DNA of 9,323 nt from Methylomonas sp. (GCA_026988195.1 JALSLS010000381.1:1-9323), one strand, 5' to 3'; counted from the stretch's first letter, positions 1-6,794 are shown. Numbers and translations are program-made. Notes: generated from the letters alone by a model not told the origin.

Positions 1-592
1 TGGTTTCAGAATAAATAACTCTATTACCATGCTTGGGAAGCGTTCTGAGTTGGTATGGGGTATCCGATCCTAGTCCAGGTAAATCCAAAGATAAAAGACC
101 TTTATTATCTGTAGTGACGGTTCTAAAACCTTTGCGAGAGCCATTAGATAAAATTTTATAAACAATAACCGCTTGGTTAGTGAGAGGTTGGTTATCAATA
201 CCGCTACTTACTGTAATATTTAATAGTTTGTTTCCTACCGTAAAAACTGATGACCCTATTGATATTAATTGACTTTTCCATGTGCGACCATCATAGGGGT
301 TAGATGTTTTTAATAAGTATTGTCGGCCTGTATTTAAGGAGGGTATATTAAGTTGAATAAGGCCTTGGCTATTTGACTTTACAGGCTGTATTTTATGTTC
401 AGAGCCATCACCTAATAGTTCATATAAGCCAGCAGAATGACTAATAATGGGTTGACCTGTTGCTCCACTCATTAATGTGACAGAAACATTGTGATCTACA
501 GCATAAGCTTTGCTAGCAAACAAAATTATGATTAAAAGCAGTGTATTTGCCAAAAAGGTAAAACGTTGATTTGTTAAAGCCTTTGCATTCAT
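1..592 (-). CDS. Secreted protein with tandem 88-residue beta-type repeats (N-terminal part)
   Basis: An open frame of 197 codons runs from an ATG at 592 off the left edge without a stop. I read it by reverse-complementing the sequence; the C-terminus is outside the window. Residues 1-31 form a clear Sec signal peptide: basic start, hydrophobic stretch TLLLIIILFA, then SKAYA before residue 32. An AGGAC motif precedes the ATG. Residues 36-123 and 124-197 align as two units of 88 residues: the pairs G77-L78/G165-L166, P84/P172 and Y92/Y180 keep the same spacing, with a GL-x-x-L-(N/D)-(I/L)-P-x-L core. The alternating hydrophobic pattern suggests Ig-like or carboxypeptidase-regulatory-like beta-sandwich units. 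This points to an exported structural or surface protein. I do not recognise the specific family and assign no enzyme function. No C-terminal sorting signal can be judged here. Confidence 0.85.
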   Translation of the reverse strand, partial: MNAKALTNQRFTFLANTLLLIIILFASKAYAVDHNVSVTLMSGATGQPIISHSAGLYELLGDGSEHKIQPVKSNSQGLIQLNIPSLNTGRQYLLKTSNPYDGRTWKSQLISIGSSVFTVGNKLLNITVSSGIDNQPLTNQAVIVYKILSNGSRKGFRTVTTDNKGLLSLDLPGLGSDTPYQLRTLPKHGNRVIYSET

Positions 593-785
593 AACGAGGT
601 CCTGAGGTAAAAATAAATCATGTTGTTAATGTTAGCCTTTCAATATGTATTTTATGAGAGGTGACTCCCATTTTTTTATTTTGTATGAAAAGATATTGAT
701 TTTCTTGTGTGGAATGTGAAAGAGTTCCACTATTTAGAGTAGGTAGGAATAAGTTAATACCATCAAGTTAAATAAGCTAATGTGT

Positions 786-814
786 GATGCGCTTCGTTCC
801 TCAGCACATCCTAC
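786..814. repeat. Half-copy of the 70-nt hairpin repeat
   Basis: The segment begins GATGCGCTTC and ends TCAGCACATCCTAC. It matches the right arm of the hairpin at 4136-4205 apart from a few changes in the middle. No left arm is present next to it, so it looks like a solo or decayed copy. Confidence 0.6.
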
Positions 815-1360
815 AAGCTTAATGGTAGTGGGGTTTTCGGTGAGTAAATCCATTTTTTTAAGGTTCCTTAGAGTTGAGAAAATACTAGAGAGCAAATAGT
901 AAGCCAAGTTAAGGATTCGCAGAGAGGTGGGTTTCTACCTTGTTGATTTATTAGTATTTATCTGTGCAATGCCGGTAAGGTGTTGTTGGTACAACAGCGG
1001 TAACTAGTGGTGGCGTGTTTTTAATTGTCTTTTATATGCGACAAAATATTATCTTGGTAGAGTTGTTTTTTTTAGTTTTGTGCGAGTTTCAATTATTTAT
1101 CAGCTGTCATTAGGATGTATGCTAACTTGAAGTATTTCAATGTGAAGCGTAATTCATTGATTATGAAGTGATAAATCCTTAACTTAATGGCAATGACACT
1201 GAAGTAAACTATTGTGTCGTTTACTTACAACGTTTATGAGTTAAATTAAGCAGGTTTTGCAAAAGGTAGAAATGTTTTGGGCGATAGCTCCTTACCAGAG
1301 AGCAATACCTTATAAGGGGAGGGTATACAGTAATTTGATTTGTGAGTAAGCAATGACAAT

Positions 1361-1448
1361 GTAGGAGCGCCCGCCCTCGGCGCGAAGTTAGATAAAAGTG
1401 AATGTTTTAATCGCGCAGACTAGTGCATGGATAGATATTTGCTACTGC
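1361..1448. repeat. GTAGGAGC element, copy 1 (diverged, 88 bp)
   Basis: It starts GTAGGAGCGCCCGCC and keeps the internal GGCGCGA and the block ACTAGTGCATGG. It ends in ATATTTGCTACTGC, where the other copies have GCTCCTAC, so its right terminus is degraded. It is about 14 bp shorter than the copies at 3355-3456 and 8005-8106. It lies about 110 bp downstream of the PilZ gene end and carries no ORF of its own. Confidence 0.75.
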
Positions 1449-1559
1449 ATAATCTATATTCACTACATCCATGTAGATTCTGCCCGTAGGTAGAATAATG
1501 CAGACGCTATTATCGAGGAGCAGCGAAGCGGTGTGCCGACACTCCAACAAAGCACTGCA

Positions 1560-1922
1560 CTAAAGATGCTTAATTAACAACATGGAGTCATTTAATTTAA
1601 CGCATTCAAACAGTATGTCATCAATTGAGCCATCTACATGATCGGTATAATGTACACCGTATTCTGTATCTGAATGTAGATGCTTTAGCGTTCCATGAAC
1701 GGTAAAAGGTGTGCCCGACTCAGGAGCAGTCATGGTTATTTTTAAGTTGTCATTAACACTTTTACCTAGAGGTTTATTTAGTTTTAAGCGAATCCCCGTT
1801 CGACTAATGTCTAAAATTTCCCCGCTGATGGGGACTTCATCTGCTGAAGGCTCTGTAGCATGAATATTAGCTTGTACATTCTTTGGTTTGACTCTAAGGT
1901 GGTTGCGTCTTTCTGGTTTCAT
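1560..1922 (-). CDS. PilZ-domain protein (probable c-di-GMP receptor)
   Basis: A 120-residue single-domain PilZ protein. Both halves of the c-di-GMP binding signature are present: the RxxxR motif at R6-R10 (RRNHLR) and the D-x-S-x-x-G motif at D38-S40-G43 (DISRTG), followed by the beta-rich stretch expected of the PilZ barrel. The length is typical for stand-alone PilZ proteins. There is no signal peptide or membrane segment, so it should be cytoplasmic. The ATG at 1922 has a GGAC Shine-Dalgarno-like element about 10 nt upstream. The gene ends in TAG. It lies 57 nt downstream of the TIGR03790-family gene on the same strand and is probably co-transcribed with it. The intact motifs suggest real ligand binding. 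The partner protein or process it controls cannot be read from sequence. Confidence 0.9.
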   Translation of the reverse strand: MKPERRNHLRVKPKNVQANIHATEPSADEVPISGEILDISRTGIRLKLNKPLGKSVNDNLKITMTAPESGTPFTVHGTLKHLHSDTEYGVHYTDHVDGSIDDILFECVKLNDSMLLIKHL

Positions 1923-1979
1923 GGTAATAAGTCCTTTTTTGTGATGTTATTGAGTATAACAGAGTAATATTTTGATTTA

Positions 1980-3035
1980 TTACGAGTGGCCTAAGTCCTG
2001 CTTTTTTTGTGGATAGGCAAAAGGTTTGGCTAAGGGTTCTCCAATAAAGATACCTTGTCCTGGCCAGGCTACACTTTTCCAATAAGCTTCAATTAAGCTA
2101 TTACCTCTAAGGTAGTAATGCATCATGATACCTGGATGGGGAAATTTTTCTACGAAGTTGCAGGGCTCTATAACGGCACCATAACTTCCAGTGGCTCCAG
2201 CTTTTAGCCATTCTATAATACTCATTTGTTTGCTTCCAGATAAAATGCCACCTGCAGAGGTAAGGTGATCAGCTACTGCACCTGGGCGAAATCGATTTGA
2301 GTTTATTTTTTTTACATGGGTCTTGCCGGTAAAGTAAAACATAACATCTTGTCTATCTTCAATATAATCTTGTTTTAATGTTTCTATCGGCCAAAGCTTG
2401 TTAAATAGCTTATTAATTTGAGGAAAAAAAATGGCTCTAGTATTACGAGCTTTGTCGGATGTGCTTAATAAATAACCAGTACCTTGAGGGTGGCTATAGT
2501 CAGAAGCAACTCCTCTATCGATTAAGGCTTTAACAGCATTAAAGTTTTTACCTGCTAAGGCCATGGTGGGTCGCCATTTATAATTGTTAAAAGGTTTGTT
2601 TTTTTCTGAATTATAATAAGGAGAGGGTTGAGTCTTTTTACAACCGATAGCACAAAAAGATTGATCAAAACCTGCGGCAAATGCTGTTGTTATAGACATG
2701 CAACCAACACGATATGTCTGCATCCATGTTAAAGCGAATGCTTGGATGTTGCTTGGGGTTTGTTTGTCTACAGATTGTTTGATTTTCTTAAATATGTTGA
2801 CCGGTAATATTTTGTATTTAGGGTTAAAGTGAATGTGGATGATATTTTGAGGGGGGATTTTTCTTTGTTGTTGGTAGTAATGAGCAATTTTAAGGCTTAA
2901 TGGATCAGAATCATTAACAATAACGGCAAGATCATTGGCTAATAAAGCGGGTAACGGGCTGAATAGCTTAGGGACGGCTGTGGCGGGTGTTGAAAGTATA
3001 AATAAGATCAGAAGTGTGCAGAGCTTGGTGTGCAT
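1980..3035 (-). CDS. TIGR03790-family exported protein, exosortase-associated
   Basis: A 351-residue protein with a signal peptide at residues 1-20 (hydrophobic LLILFILS, cleavage after ATA). Family-like blocks are the N-terminal LAVIVNDSDPLS (36-47), then IPPQNIIHI (60-68), PGAVADHLTSAGG (251-263), GATGSYGAVIEPC (280-292), EAYWKSV (316-322) and IGEPLAKPF (331-339). I recognise this as the uncharacterised TIGR03790 family, described as occurring only in genomes that also carry exosortase. The biochemical role is unknown. The overall pattern recalls caspase/gingipain-like folds, but I cannot name a catalytic His/Cys pair; the visible cysteines are C112, C128, C132 and C292. The protein is predicted to be periplasmic or secreted. 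Translation starts at ATG 3035 with a weak ribosome-binding site. The PilZ gene follows 57 nt downstream on the same strand. Confidence 0.85.
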   Translation of the reverse strand: MHTKLCTLLILFILSTPATAVPKLFSPLPALLANDLAVIVNDSDPLSLKIAHYYQQQRKIPPQNIIHIHFNPKYKILPVNIFKKIKQSVDKQTPSNIQAFALTWMQTYRVGCMSITTAFAAGFDQSFCAIGCKKTQPSPYYNSEKNKPFNNYKWRPTMALAGKNFNAVKALIDRGVASDYSHPQGTGYLLSTSDKARNTRAIFFPQINKLFNKLWPIETLKQDYIEDRQDVMFYFTGKTHVKKINSNRFRPGAVADHLTSAGGILSGSKQMSIIEWLKAGATGSYGAVIEPCNFVEKFPHPGIMMHYYLRGNSLIEAYWKSVAWPGQGIFIGEPLAKPFAYPQKKQDLGHS

Positions 3036-3124
3036 AATGTTTATCAGATGGTTTTATTAAACAGATACCTGTTGACCATTAACAAATTACAGTTTGAGTG
3101 GTGAAATTATTGTTTTTACTTATA

Positions 3125-3284
3125 GGAACGTGCATGAAACAACTTCCCGATTTCTAACTTGTGTTTTTGCTCCAGATGGAATGATCTCATTCGTTGCGTA
3201 GCTTGCTATGCGCCTCATGAGGTCATTCAACCTGAAACAAAAATCCTACGTTATAATTTCGGGAAGTTATTCCATACACGTTCC
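3125..3284. mobile_element. 160-bp palindromic element, copy 1 (MITE-like)
   Basis: The terminal inverted repeats begin GGAACGTG and end CACGTTCC. The similarity continues inward (CAACTTCCCGA against TCGGGAAGTTA), so almost the whole element is one imperfect palindrome around a central hairpin GCGTAG-CTTG-CTATGC near 3195-3212. It is flanked by ATA on both sides (3122-3124 and 3285-3287), a possible 3-bp target duplication. There is no coding capacity. It sits about 90 bp upstream of the TIGR03790-family gene, between that gene and the upstream promoter candidate. Confidence 0.8.
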
Positions 3285-3354
3285 ATAGGTAGTTGTCGTT
3301 ACCAAAAAAGCTAAAGAAAAGGTGTAACTATTGGCATCTTTCATTCAACATTTT

Positions 3355-3456
3355 GTAGGAGCGTCCGCCCCCGGCGCGATTAAAATGATGCTCTTTTCTC
3401 TAAAGCGTTCAATTATCTTCGCGCCGACTAGTGCATGGACAGATATTTGCTCCTAC
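3355..3456. mobile_element. GTAGGAGC element, copy 2 (102 bp)
   Basis: The outer inverted repeat is GTAGGAGC/GCTCCTAC. An inner inverted repeat, GGCGCGA/TCGCGCC, follows a GTCCGCCCCC block. By eye it is nearly 90% identical to the copy at 8005-8106 (about a dozen differences over 102 bases). No target-site duplication is visible. A short plus-strand reading frame passes through it, but the same frame appears in the other copy only because the DNA is repeated. Confidence 0.8.
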
Positions 3457-3695
3457 ACCACCTTGTCTACTCTCAAGCTAAATAGATACCAAAATTTCTT
3501 TTATTATCGATGTAGCAATAATCAGTTTTTTTAGCCAAAAGGAGTTGAATCTCTAATAATTTTTATACTCTTAAAATCTGTACTAAGTCTATAGTCATAA
3601 TTTATTTGTAAGTGTAGTGTAAAAATACAATTAATTTTGATATTTGAAGTGGAAGACTCGAAGCAAGTTTGGTTTGGGGGTAATAAAGCATAGTA

Positions 3696-3741
3696 CAGGA
3701 ACCTTTGATTCAGAGGGGATGAATGCAAAATACGGTTCCTG
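3696..3741 (-). other. Stem-loop downstream of the GEMM-like RNA
   Basis: A perfect 8-bp stem, CAGGAACC (3696-3703) with GGTTCCTG (3734-3741), has a further internal ATTCA/TGAAT pairing. It has no adjacent T-run, so it is not a standard intrinsic terminator. Its position after the aptamer on the minus strand would suit a transcript leader or expression platform. That is inference. Confidence 0.45.
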
Positions 3742-3752
3742 ACTAAGCAAAT

Positions 3753-3794
3753 GTGGGAATTACAAGGCATCCTGCCTTGAATTCCTTTTCCCAC
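3753..3794 (-). other. Strong stem-loop 3' of the GEMM-like aptamer
   Basis: The outer stem GTGGGAA (from 3753) pairs with TTCCCAC (to 3794) around an inner 6-bp stem, CAAGGC (3763-3768) with GCCTTG (3774-3779). On the minus strand it begins about 15 nt after the aptamer. It is followed by ATTTGCTTAG rather than a U-tract, so if it is an expression platform it need not be a simple terminator. Confidence 0.5.
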
Positions 3795-3807
3795 ACACCT
3801 TATCCTT

Positions 3808-3885
3808 AAGGCGGTAACCGGCTATCTATAAAAGACCCTTGGCTTTCCGAGCTCATCTTGTGATGAGGGTGGCAAATTAAGCTAC
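3808..3885 (-). ncRNA. GEMM-like RNA (candidate cyclic-di-GMP-I riboswitch)
   Basis: On the minus strand the sequence contains, in order, a 6-bp hairpin CTCATC-ACAA-GATGAG (3867-3852), then GGAAAGCC (3848-3841), GGTCT (about 3837-3833) and AGATAGCCGGTTACCGC (3827-3811). The order and wording of the second half match the GEMM consensus, in which (G/C)AAAGCC, GGGTCT and AGATAGCCGGGTTGCCG flank the second stem. The TCT/AGA and GG/CC pairs of that stem are present. The 5' part is unusual: there is no clear GGCAAACC block, and the first loop is ACAA rather than a GNRA tetraloop. A sigma-54-type promoter would start transcription about 40 nt upstream. The nearest same-strand genes are the TIGR03790/PilZ pair, about 770 bp away. 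It could be a diverged aptamer or a relic. Confidence 0.45.
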
Positions 3886-3933
3886 AAAAATCCTTCTGAG
3901 GGAATTCCATCTCTTAGTAGTTATTTTGTAGTA

Positions 3934-3949
3934 AGCAGTAACTATGCCA
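3934..3949 (-). promoter_or_regulatory. Candidate sigma-54 (RpoN) promoter
   Basis: The minus-strand sequence TGGCATAGTTACTGCT matches the -24/-12 consensus TGGCACRNNNNTTGCW except at two positions, with the required GG-N10-GC spacing. Transcription would begin near 3923 and run into the GEMM-like aptamer. In Zoogloea-type PEP-CTERM bacteria, exopolysaccharide and PEP-CTERM genes are controlled by the PrsK/PrsR system with sigma-54, which makes this reading plausible. No activator-binding site could be identified. Confidence 0.5.
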
Positions 3950-4135
3950 TAACTGTAAAGTTGTGTTTTGAAAGGGATTTCTAAAATAGAGTAGAAGGTA
4001 GGCTTTATAAGTTAGGGGATTTGACTTGTTTGCTGTGTTAAATGACATGATTTGTGCTTATGAAGCACAGTTGTTGTAGTCTCTCCTTCACTATTATTAA
4101 GAATGATCCTGTCCAAGTTGGTGAATGGTTACGAT

Positions 4136-4205
4136 GTAGGATGCGCTGACGATAGGAAGCGCATCGCTTGCAGATGATGCGCTTCCTATCGTCAGCACAT
4201 CCTAC
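4136..4205. repeat. 70-nt near-perfect hairpin repeat
   Basis: Two 30-nt arms (4136-4165 and 4176-4205) begin GTAGGATGCGC and end GCACATCCTAC. They pair along their full length with a single C/T difference, around a 10-nt loop, GCTTGCAGAT. A half-copy lies at 786-814. There is no coding capacity. It probably belongs to a REP/MITE-like family. It lacks a T-run, so a pure terminator role is unlikely. Confidence 0.8.
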
Positions 4206-4216
4206 TTATTTCCTTA

Positions 4217-4376
4217 GGAGCGTGCATGAAATAACTTCCCGGTTTCTAACTTGTCTGTTTGCTCCAGATGGAATGATCTCATTCGTTGCGTAGCTTGCTA
4301 TGCGCCTCATGAGATCATTCCACCTGAAACAAAAATCCTACGTTAAAATTTCGAGAAGTTATTCCATACACGTTCC
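4217..4376. mobile_element. 160-bp palindromic element, copy 2 (MITE-like)
   Basis: It has the same length and, apart from scattered substitutions, the same sequence as 3125-3284. It begins GGAGCGTGCATG and ends CATACACGTTCC. It is flanked by TTA on both sides (4214-4216 and 4377-4379), again a possible 3-bp target duplication. It shares the central hairpin block (4285-4307). It starts 11 bp after the 70-nt hairpin. Confidence 0.8.
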
Positions 4377-4586
4377 TTAATAACAGTGCTATTAAGGCTT
4401 GAATGGCGGTTTTTTGGTAAAAGTGGTAATGAATATTAGTGGTCAAAGTCATTTTGGTTTAAAGCTTGAATGACTTTTGTTTTTAGGGTGGTTGATTATG
4501 ATTTAAAAGTCTGTATATTGTTGCCTGAAACACCCTTTCTTTTATTTATCAAACCCATTTTGTCAGAGTTACTTGCAAAAAAGTAG

Positions 4587-4649
4587 GGTGGGCAATCTTT
4601 TCTGCCCACCATTAATGCCGTACACGGTAGGCAGAAAATATTGCCCACC
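4587..4649. repeat. GGTGGGCA inverted repeat
   Basis: Two 24-nt arms (4587-4610 and 4626-4649) are complementary with two mismatches. The left arm starts GGTGGGCAAT and the right arm ends ATTGCCCACC, with a 15-nt loop between them. Within the left arm, GGTGGGCA and TGCCCACC also form a smaller hairpin. It lies about 260 bp upstream of the Wzz gene. Confidence 0.75.
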
Positions 4650-4790
4650 TTATAGTTTTAAGCTGTTCCGCTATTAACTTAATGGCATTAACATAGAAAG
4701 ACAGTGAAAGTATTTAGTATATTCTCCTACCACAAAGGAGGAGGCTACCTCAGAGTATAGGAACTATTTTGGTGATTTAATTATTGTGAG

Positions 4791-4820
4791 TTGCCTAAGA
4801 TGTGGAATGGGTAGTATATT
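4791..4820 (+). promoter_or_regulatory. Candidate sigma-70 promoter for the Wzz gene
   Basis: TTGCCT at 4791-4796 and TATATT at 4815-4820 are separated by 18 bp. This is a moderate match to the -35/-10 consensus and would give a leader of about 80 nt. No GG-N10-GC sigma-54 signature was found in 4690-4906. In AT-rich DNA such matches are common, so this is only a candidate. Confidence 0.3.
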
Positions 4821-4906
4821 TGTCTTATTTCGTAGGTATACTTAAAGTTTACAAAAAATTACGTTTCAATTTACCAAACTCAAATTAACTATTAGGTCAT
4901 AAAAAT

Positions 4907-6652
4907 ATGGAGAATCAGGAATCTGATTTTAAGGATTACTTTAAAATTTTTAAAAGGCGCATTAAGTTCTTTATCATCCCTTTTATTCTTATTACGTTAA
5001 TGGCCGTATTATTGGCTGTTTTACTGCCCTCAGTTTATAGCTCTAGTGCGACTATTTTGATTGAAGAGCAGGTGATTCCGAGTGATCTAGTGCGCTCGAC
5101 AGTAACAACTTATGCCGATCAACGTATTCAGGTTATTAGTCAGCGGATTATGACGCGTGCAAATTTATCTGACATTATTAAAAAATATAACCTATATGCC
5201 GAAGATCTTAAGAATGATACTTTGGAAATGGTTTTAGAAAAAATGCGCGAACGTATTGAGGTTAACCCGATTAGTGCTGAAGTTGTTAATGCTCAGTCAG
5301 GAGGGAAACCGTCCCAAACAACAATCGCATTTACTTTATCATTTGAAGATGAATCAGCTATCGTTGCCCAAAAGGTAGCGAATGAGTTGTCGACTATCTT
5401 TTTAAAAGAAAATATTAAATCGCGTACCCTGTCTGCTGAGAATGCGACTTTATTTTTGAGTGAGGCAACAAAGCGTCTAAAAGATCAAATCCAAAAATTA
5501 CAAAAGAAATTGGCGTCTTTTAAGCAGGAAAATTTAAACTCATTGCCTGAAATGACACAGTTTAACCAACAAGAAATTACTGCTTTGAACAGTCGGTTGT
5601 TAAACCTGGATAGTGAAGAGCGTTCACTTCAAGAACGGTACTTTTACTTACAAGGGCAATTAGCACAAATAGACCCTAATGCAATGGCAACTAATGCAGC
5701 AGGGAGTCGGATTTTTGATTCTAGAGATCGCTTAAAAGTTCTAGAGTCTGAATACCCATCGTTAGTGGCAACTTATTCAAGCCAGCATCCTGATGTTTTA
5801 GCGGCTAAAAGAGAGATTGCTTCACTTAAAGCACAAATTGGTGAAAATGTAGATTTGAATGATTTAAATGCTGAACTTTCTGAAAAGAAAGCAGAGCTAG
5901 CATCATTACTAAAAAGGTATTCGGAAAAACATCCCGATATTCTAGCTTTAAATAAACAGATAAAAACAATTCAGGCTTCTATGTATGAGGCTAAAAAAAT
6001 GGATGCGGTTCAGTCATTAGTGCAACCAGATAATCCCGCATATATCACTATGATTTCTCAGCTTGAATCGGTAAGTACAGAGCTTAAATCAGTTAAATAT
6101 ACCCGCGGGCGAATGGAGAAAAAAATTGCACAATTAACCGCTTTAATTCGTAAAGCACCATTGGTTGAAAAGGATTATATCGATATGCTACAGGAGCTTG
6201 ATAATACCAATATGAGATATCGGGATATCAGTGCAAGAGGAATGGAAGCAGAGATTTCGCAACACTTAGAGATTGAGCGGAAGGGGGAACGTTTTACTCT
6301 GATTGACCCTCCTCAACAGCCGTTAAAGCCTGTAAGCCCTAATCGACCTGCTATTTTATTTTTAGGTTTTGTTTTAGCTATTGGGGCTGGTATAGCATTG
6401 GTCGCTGTTAAAGAAGCAATGGGAGGGGCTGTTTATAATGAGAATACAATTGCTAGTATATTGGGTGTTAGCCCTTTAGTCAGTATTCCTTATTTAGAGA
6501 ATATGCAAGAGTTTAATAAGACAAAACAAAACAAAAGGATGATGTATATTTCAATTGTAATAGTGACTGCTGTTTTAATTACACTGTTTCATTTTGTAAT
6601 AATGCCATTGGATGTTTTCTGGTATAGGCTGTTACGGGTTGTAAACCTCTAG
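4907..6652 (+). CDS. Wzz/GumC-like polysaccharide co-polymerase (chain-length determinant)
   Basis: A 581-residue inner-membrane protein expected to set the chain length of an exported polysaccharide. TM1 is at about residues 20-41, followed by the Wzz-type start of the periplasmic domain (VYSSSATILIEEQ). A long coiled coil covers roughly 183-255. Two copies of a YS-x-x-HPD-(V/I)-LA motif follow, at HPD 294-296 and HPD 342-344, each leading into a helix. The GNVR-type segment starts near P418 (PLVEKDY) and reaches KGERFTLIDPP. The proline-rich PLKPVSPNRP (472-481) precedes TM2 (482-501). A third hydrophobic segment, at about 546-566, lies after a basic linker, so the protein ends with an extra membrane span absent from simple Wzz proteins. 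There is no kinase domain. The separate CpsD-like gene downstream would be its cytoplasmic partner, but a repeat-filled 309-bp gap separates the two. Start at ATG 4907, with an AGG element about 12 nt upstream. Confidence 0.92.
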   Translation: MENQESDFKDYFKIFKRRIKFFIIPFILITLMAVLLAVLLPSVYSSSATILIEEQVIPSDLVRSTVTTYADQRIQVISQRIMTRANLSDIIKKYNLYAEDLKNDTLEMVLEKMRERIEVNPISAEVVNAQSGGKPSQTTIAFTLSFEDESAIVAQKVANELSTIFLKENIKSRTLSAENATLFLSEATKRLKDQIQKLQKKLASFKQENLNSLPEMTQFNQQEITALNSRLLNLDSEERSLQERYFYLQGQLAQIDPNAMATNAAGSRIFDSRDRLKVLESEYPSLVATYSSQHPDVLAAKREIASLKAQIGENVDLNDLNAELSEKKAELASLLKRYSEKHPDILALNKQIKTIQASMYEAKKMDAVQSLVQPDNPAYITMISQLESVSTELKSVKYTRGRMEKKIAQLTALIRKAPLVEKDYIDMLQELDNTNMRYRDISARGMEAEISQHLEIERKGERFTLIDPPQQPLKPVSPNRPAILFLGFVLAIGAGIALVAVKEAMGGAVYNENTIASILGVSPLVSIPYLENMQEFNKTKQNKRMMYISIVIVTAVLITLFHFVIMPLDVFWYRLLRVVNL

Positions 6653-6696
6653 TAGAGTATCAAACCAGTTAATCAGAGCTATACTCAACCCTCATC

Positions 6697-6793
6697 GTTC
6701 CCTCGCTCCAGCGTGGGAATGCAGCTTGTGACGCTCCAGCGTCACGGAACGCTGGAGCGTTCAGCAATGAATCCCCCGCTGGAGCAAGGGAGC
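6697..6793. repeat. Nested palindromic element of GCTCCAGCG type
   Basis: The outer arms GTTCCCTCGCTCCAGCG (6697-6713) and CGCTGGAGCAAGGGAGC (6777-6793) are complementary with two mismatches. They enclose two perfect hairpins: GTGACGCT-CC-AGCGTCAC (6728-6745) and GAACGCT-GG-AGCGTTC (6747-6762). The short unit GCTCCAGCG, or its complement, recurs five times. No flanking duplication is visible. It could hinder read-through from the Wzz gene, but it has no T-run. The adjoining MITE begins 10 bp further on. Confidence 0.75.
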
Positions 6794-6794
6794 T

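Larger units (their letters stand above)
593..1559. other. Gene-free stretch with repeat fragments
   Basis: I see no coding sequence here on either strand. The stretch holds a half-copy of the hairpin repeat (786-814) and a diverged copy of the GTAGGAGC element (1361-1448). It also holds an isolated perfect 8-bp stem, AAGTAAAC at 1202-1209 with GTTTACTT at 1219-1226, which has no T-run on either side and is therefore not a convincing terminator. The promoter of the minus-strand secreted gene must lie near 600-750. I found no strong -35/-10 pair and no GG-N10-GC sigma-54 signature there. Confidence 0.6.
3036..4906. other. 1.9-kb intergenic region, repeats and regulatory RNA candidate
   Basis: No convincing gene lies here. 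From left to right it holds a 160-bp palindromic element (3125-3284), a GTAGGAGC element (3355-3456), two hairpins (3696-3741 and 3753-3794), a GEMM-like aptamer and sigma-54-type promoter on the minus strand (3808-3949), a 70-nt hairpin (4136-4205), a second 160-bp element (4217-4376) and a GGTGGGCA inverted repeat (4587-4649). The minus-strand reading frame just after the aptamer (GTG at 3794 to 3531) has no recognisable protein features. In 3036-3124, 3457-3690, 3950-4135 and 4377-4586 I see nothing specific. Confidence 0.6.

Noticed and set aside
1894..2082. Minus-strand open frame of 62 codons
   Set aside because: It overlaps the end of the TIGR03790-family gene and the start of the PilZ gene in another frame, and both of those are well supported.
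3331..3534. Plus-strand open frame of 67 codons
   Set aside because: It is mostly the GTAGGAGC repeat and flanking AT-rich DNA. It has no ribosome-binding site, and its similarity to the frame at 7993-8310 follows from the DNA repeat.
3531..3794. Minus-strand open frame of 87 codons just after the GEMM-like RNA
   Set aside because: The position is suggestive, but it starts with GTG inside a strong hairpin, lacks a ribosome-binding site, has no signal peptide or domain, and has an unstructured composition. It is kept only as a remote possibility for a riboswitch-controlled peptide.
4690..4906. Sigma-54 promoter before the Wzz gene
   Set aside because: I checked every GG pair on the plus strand for GC ten bases later and found none.
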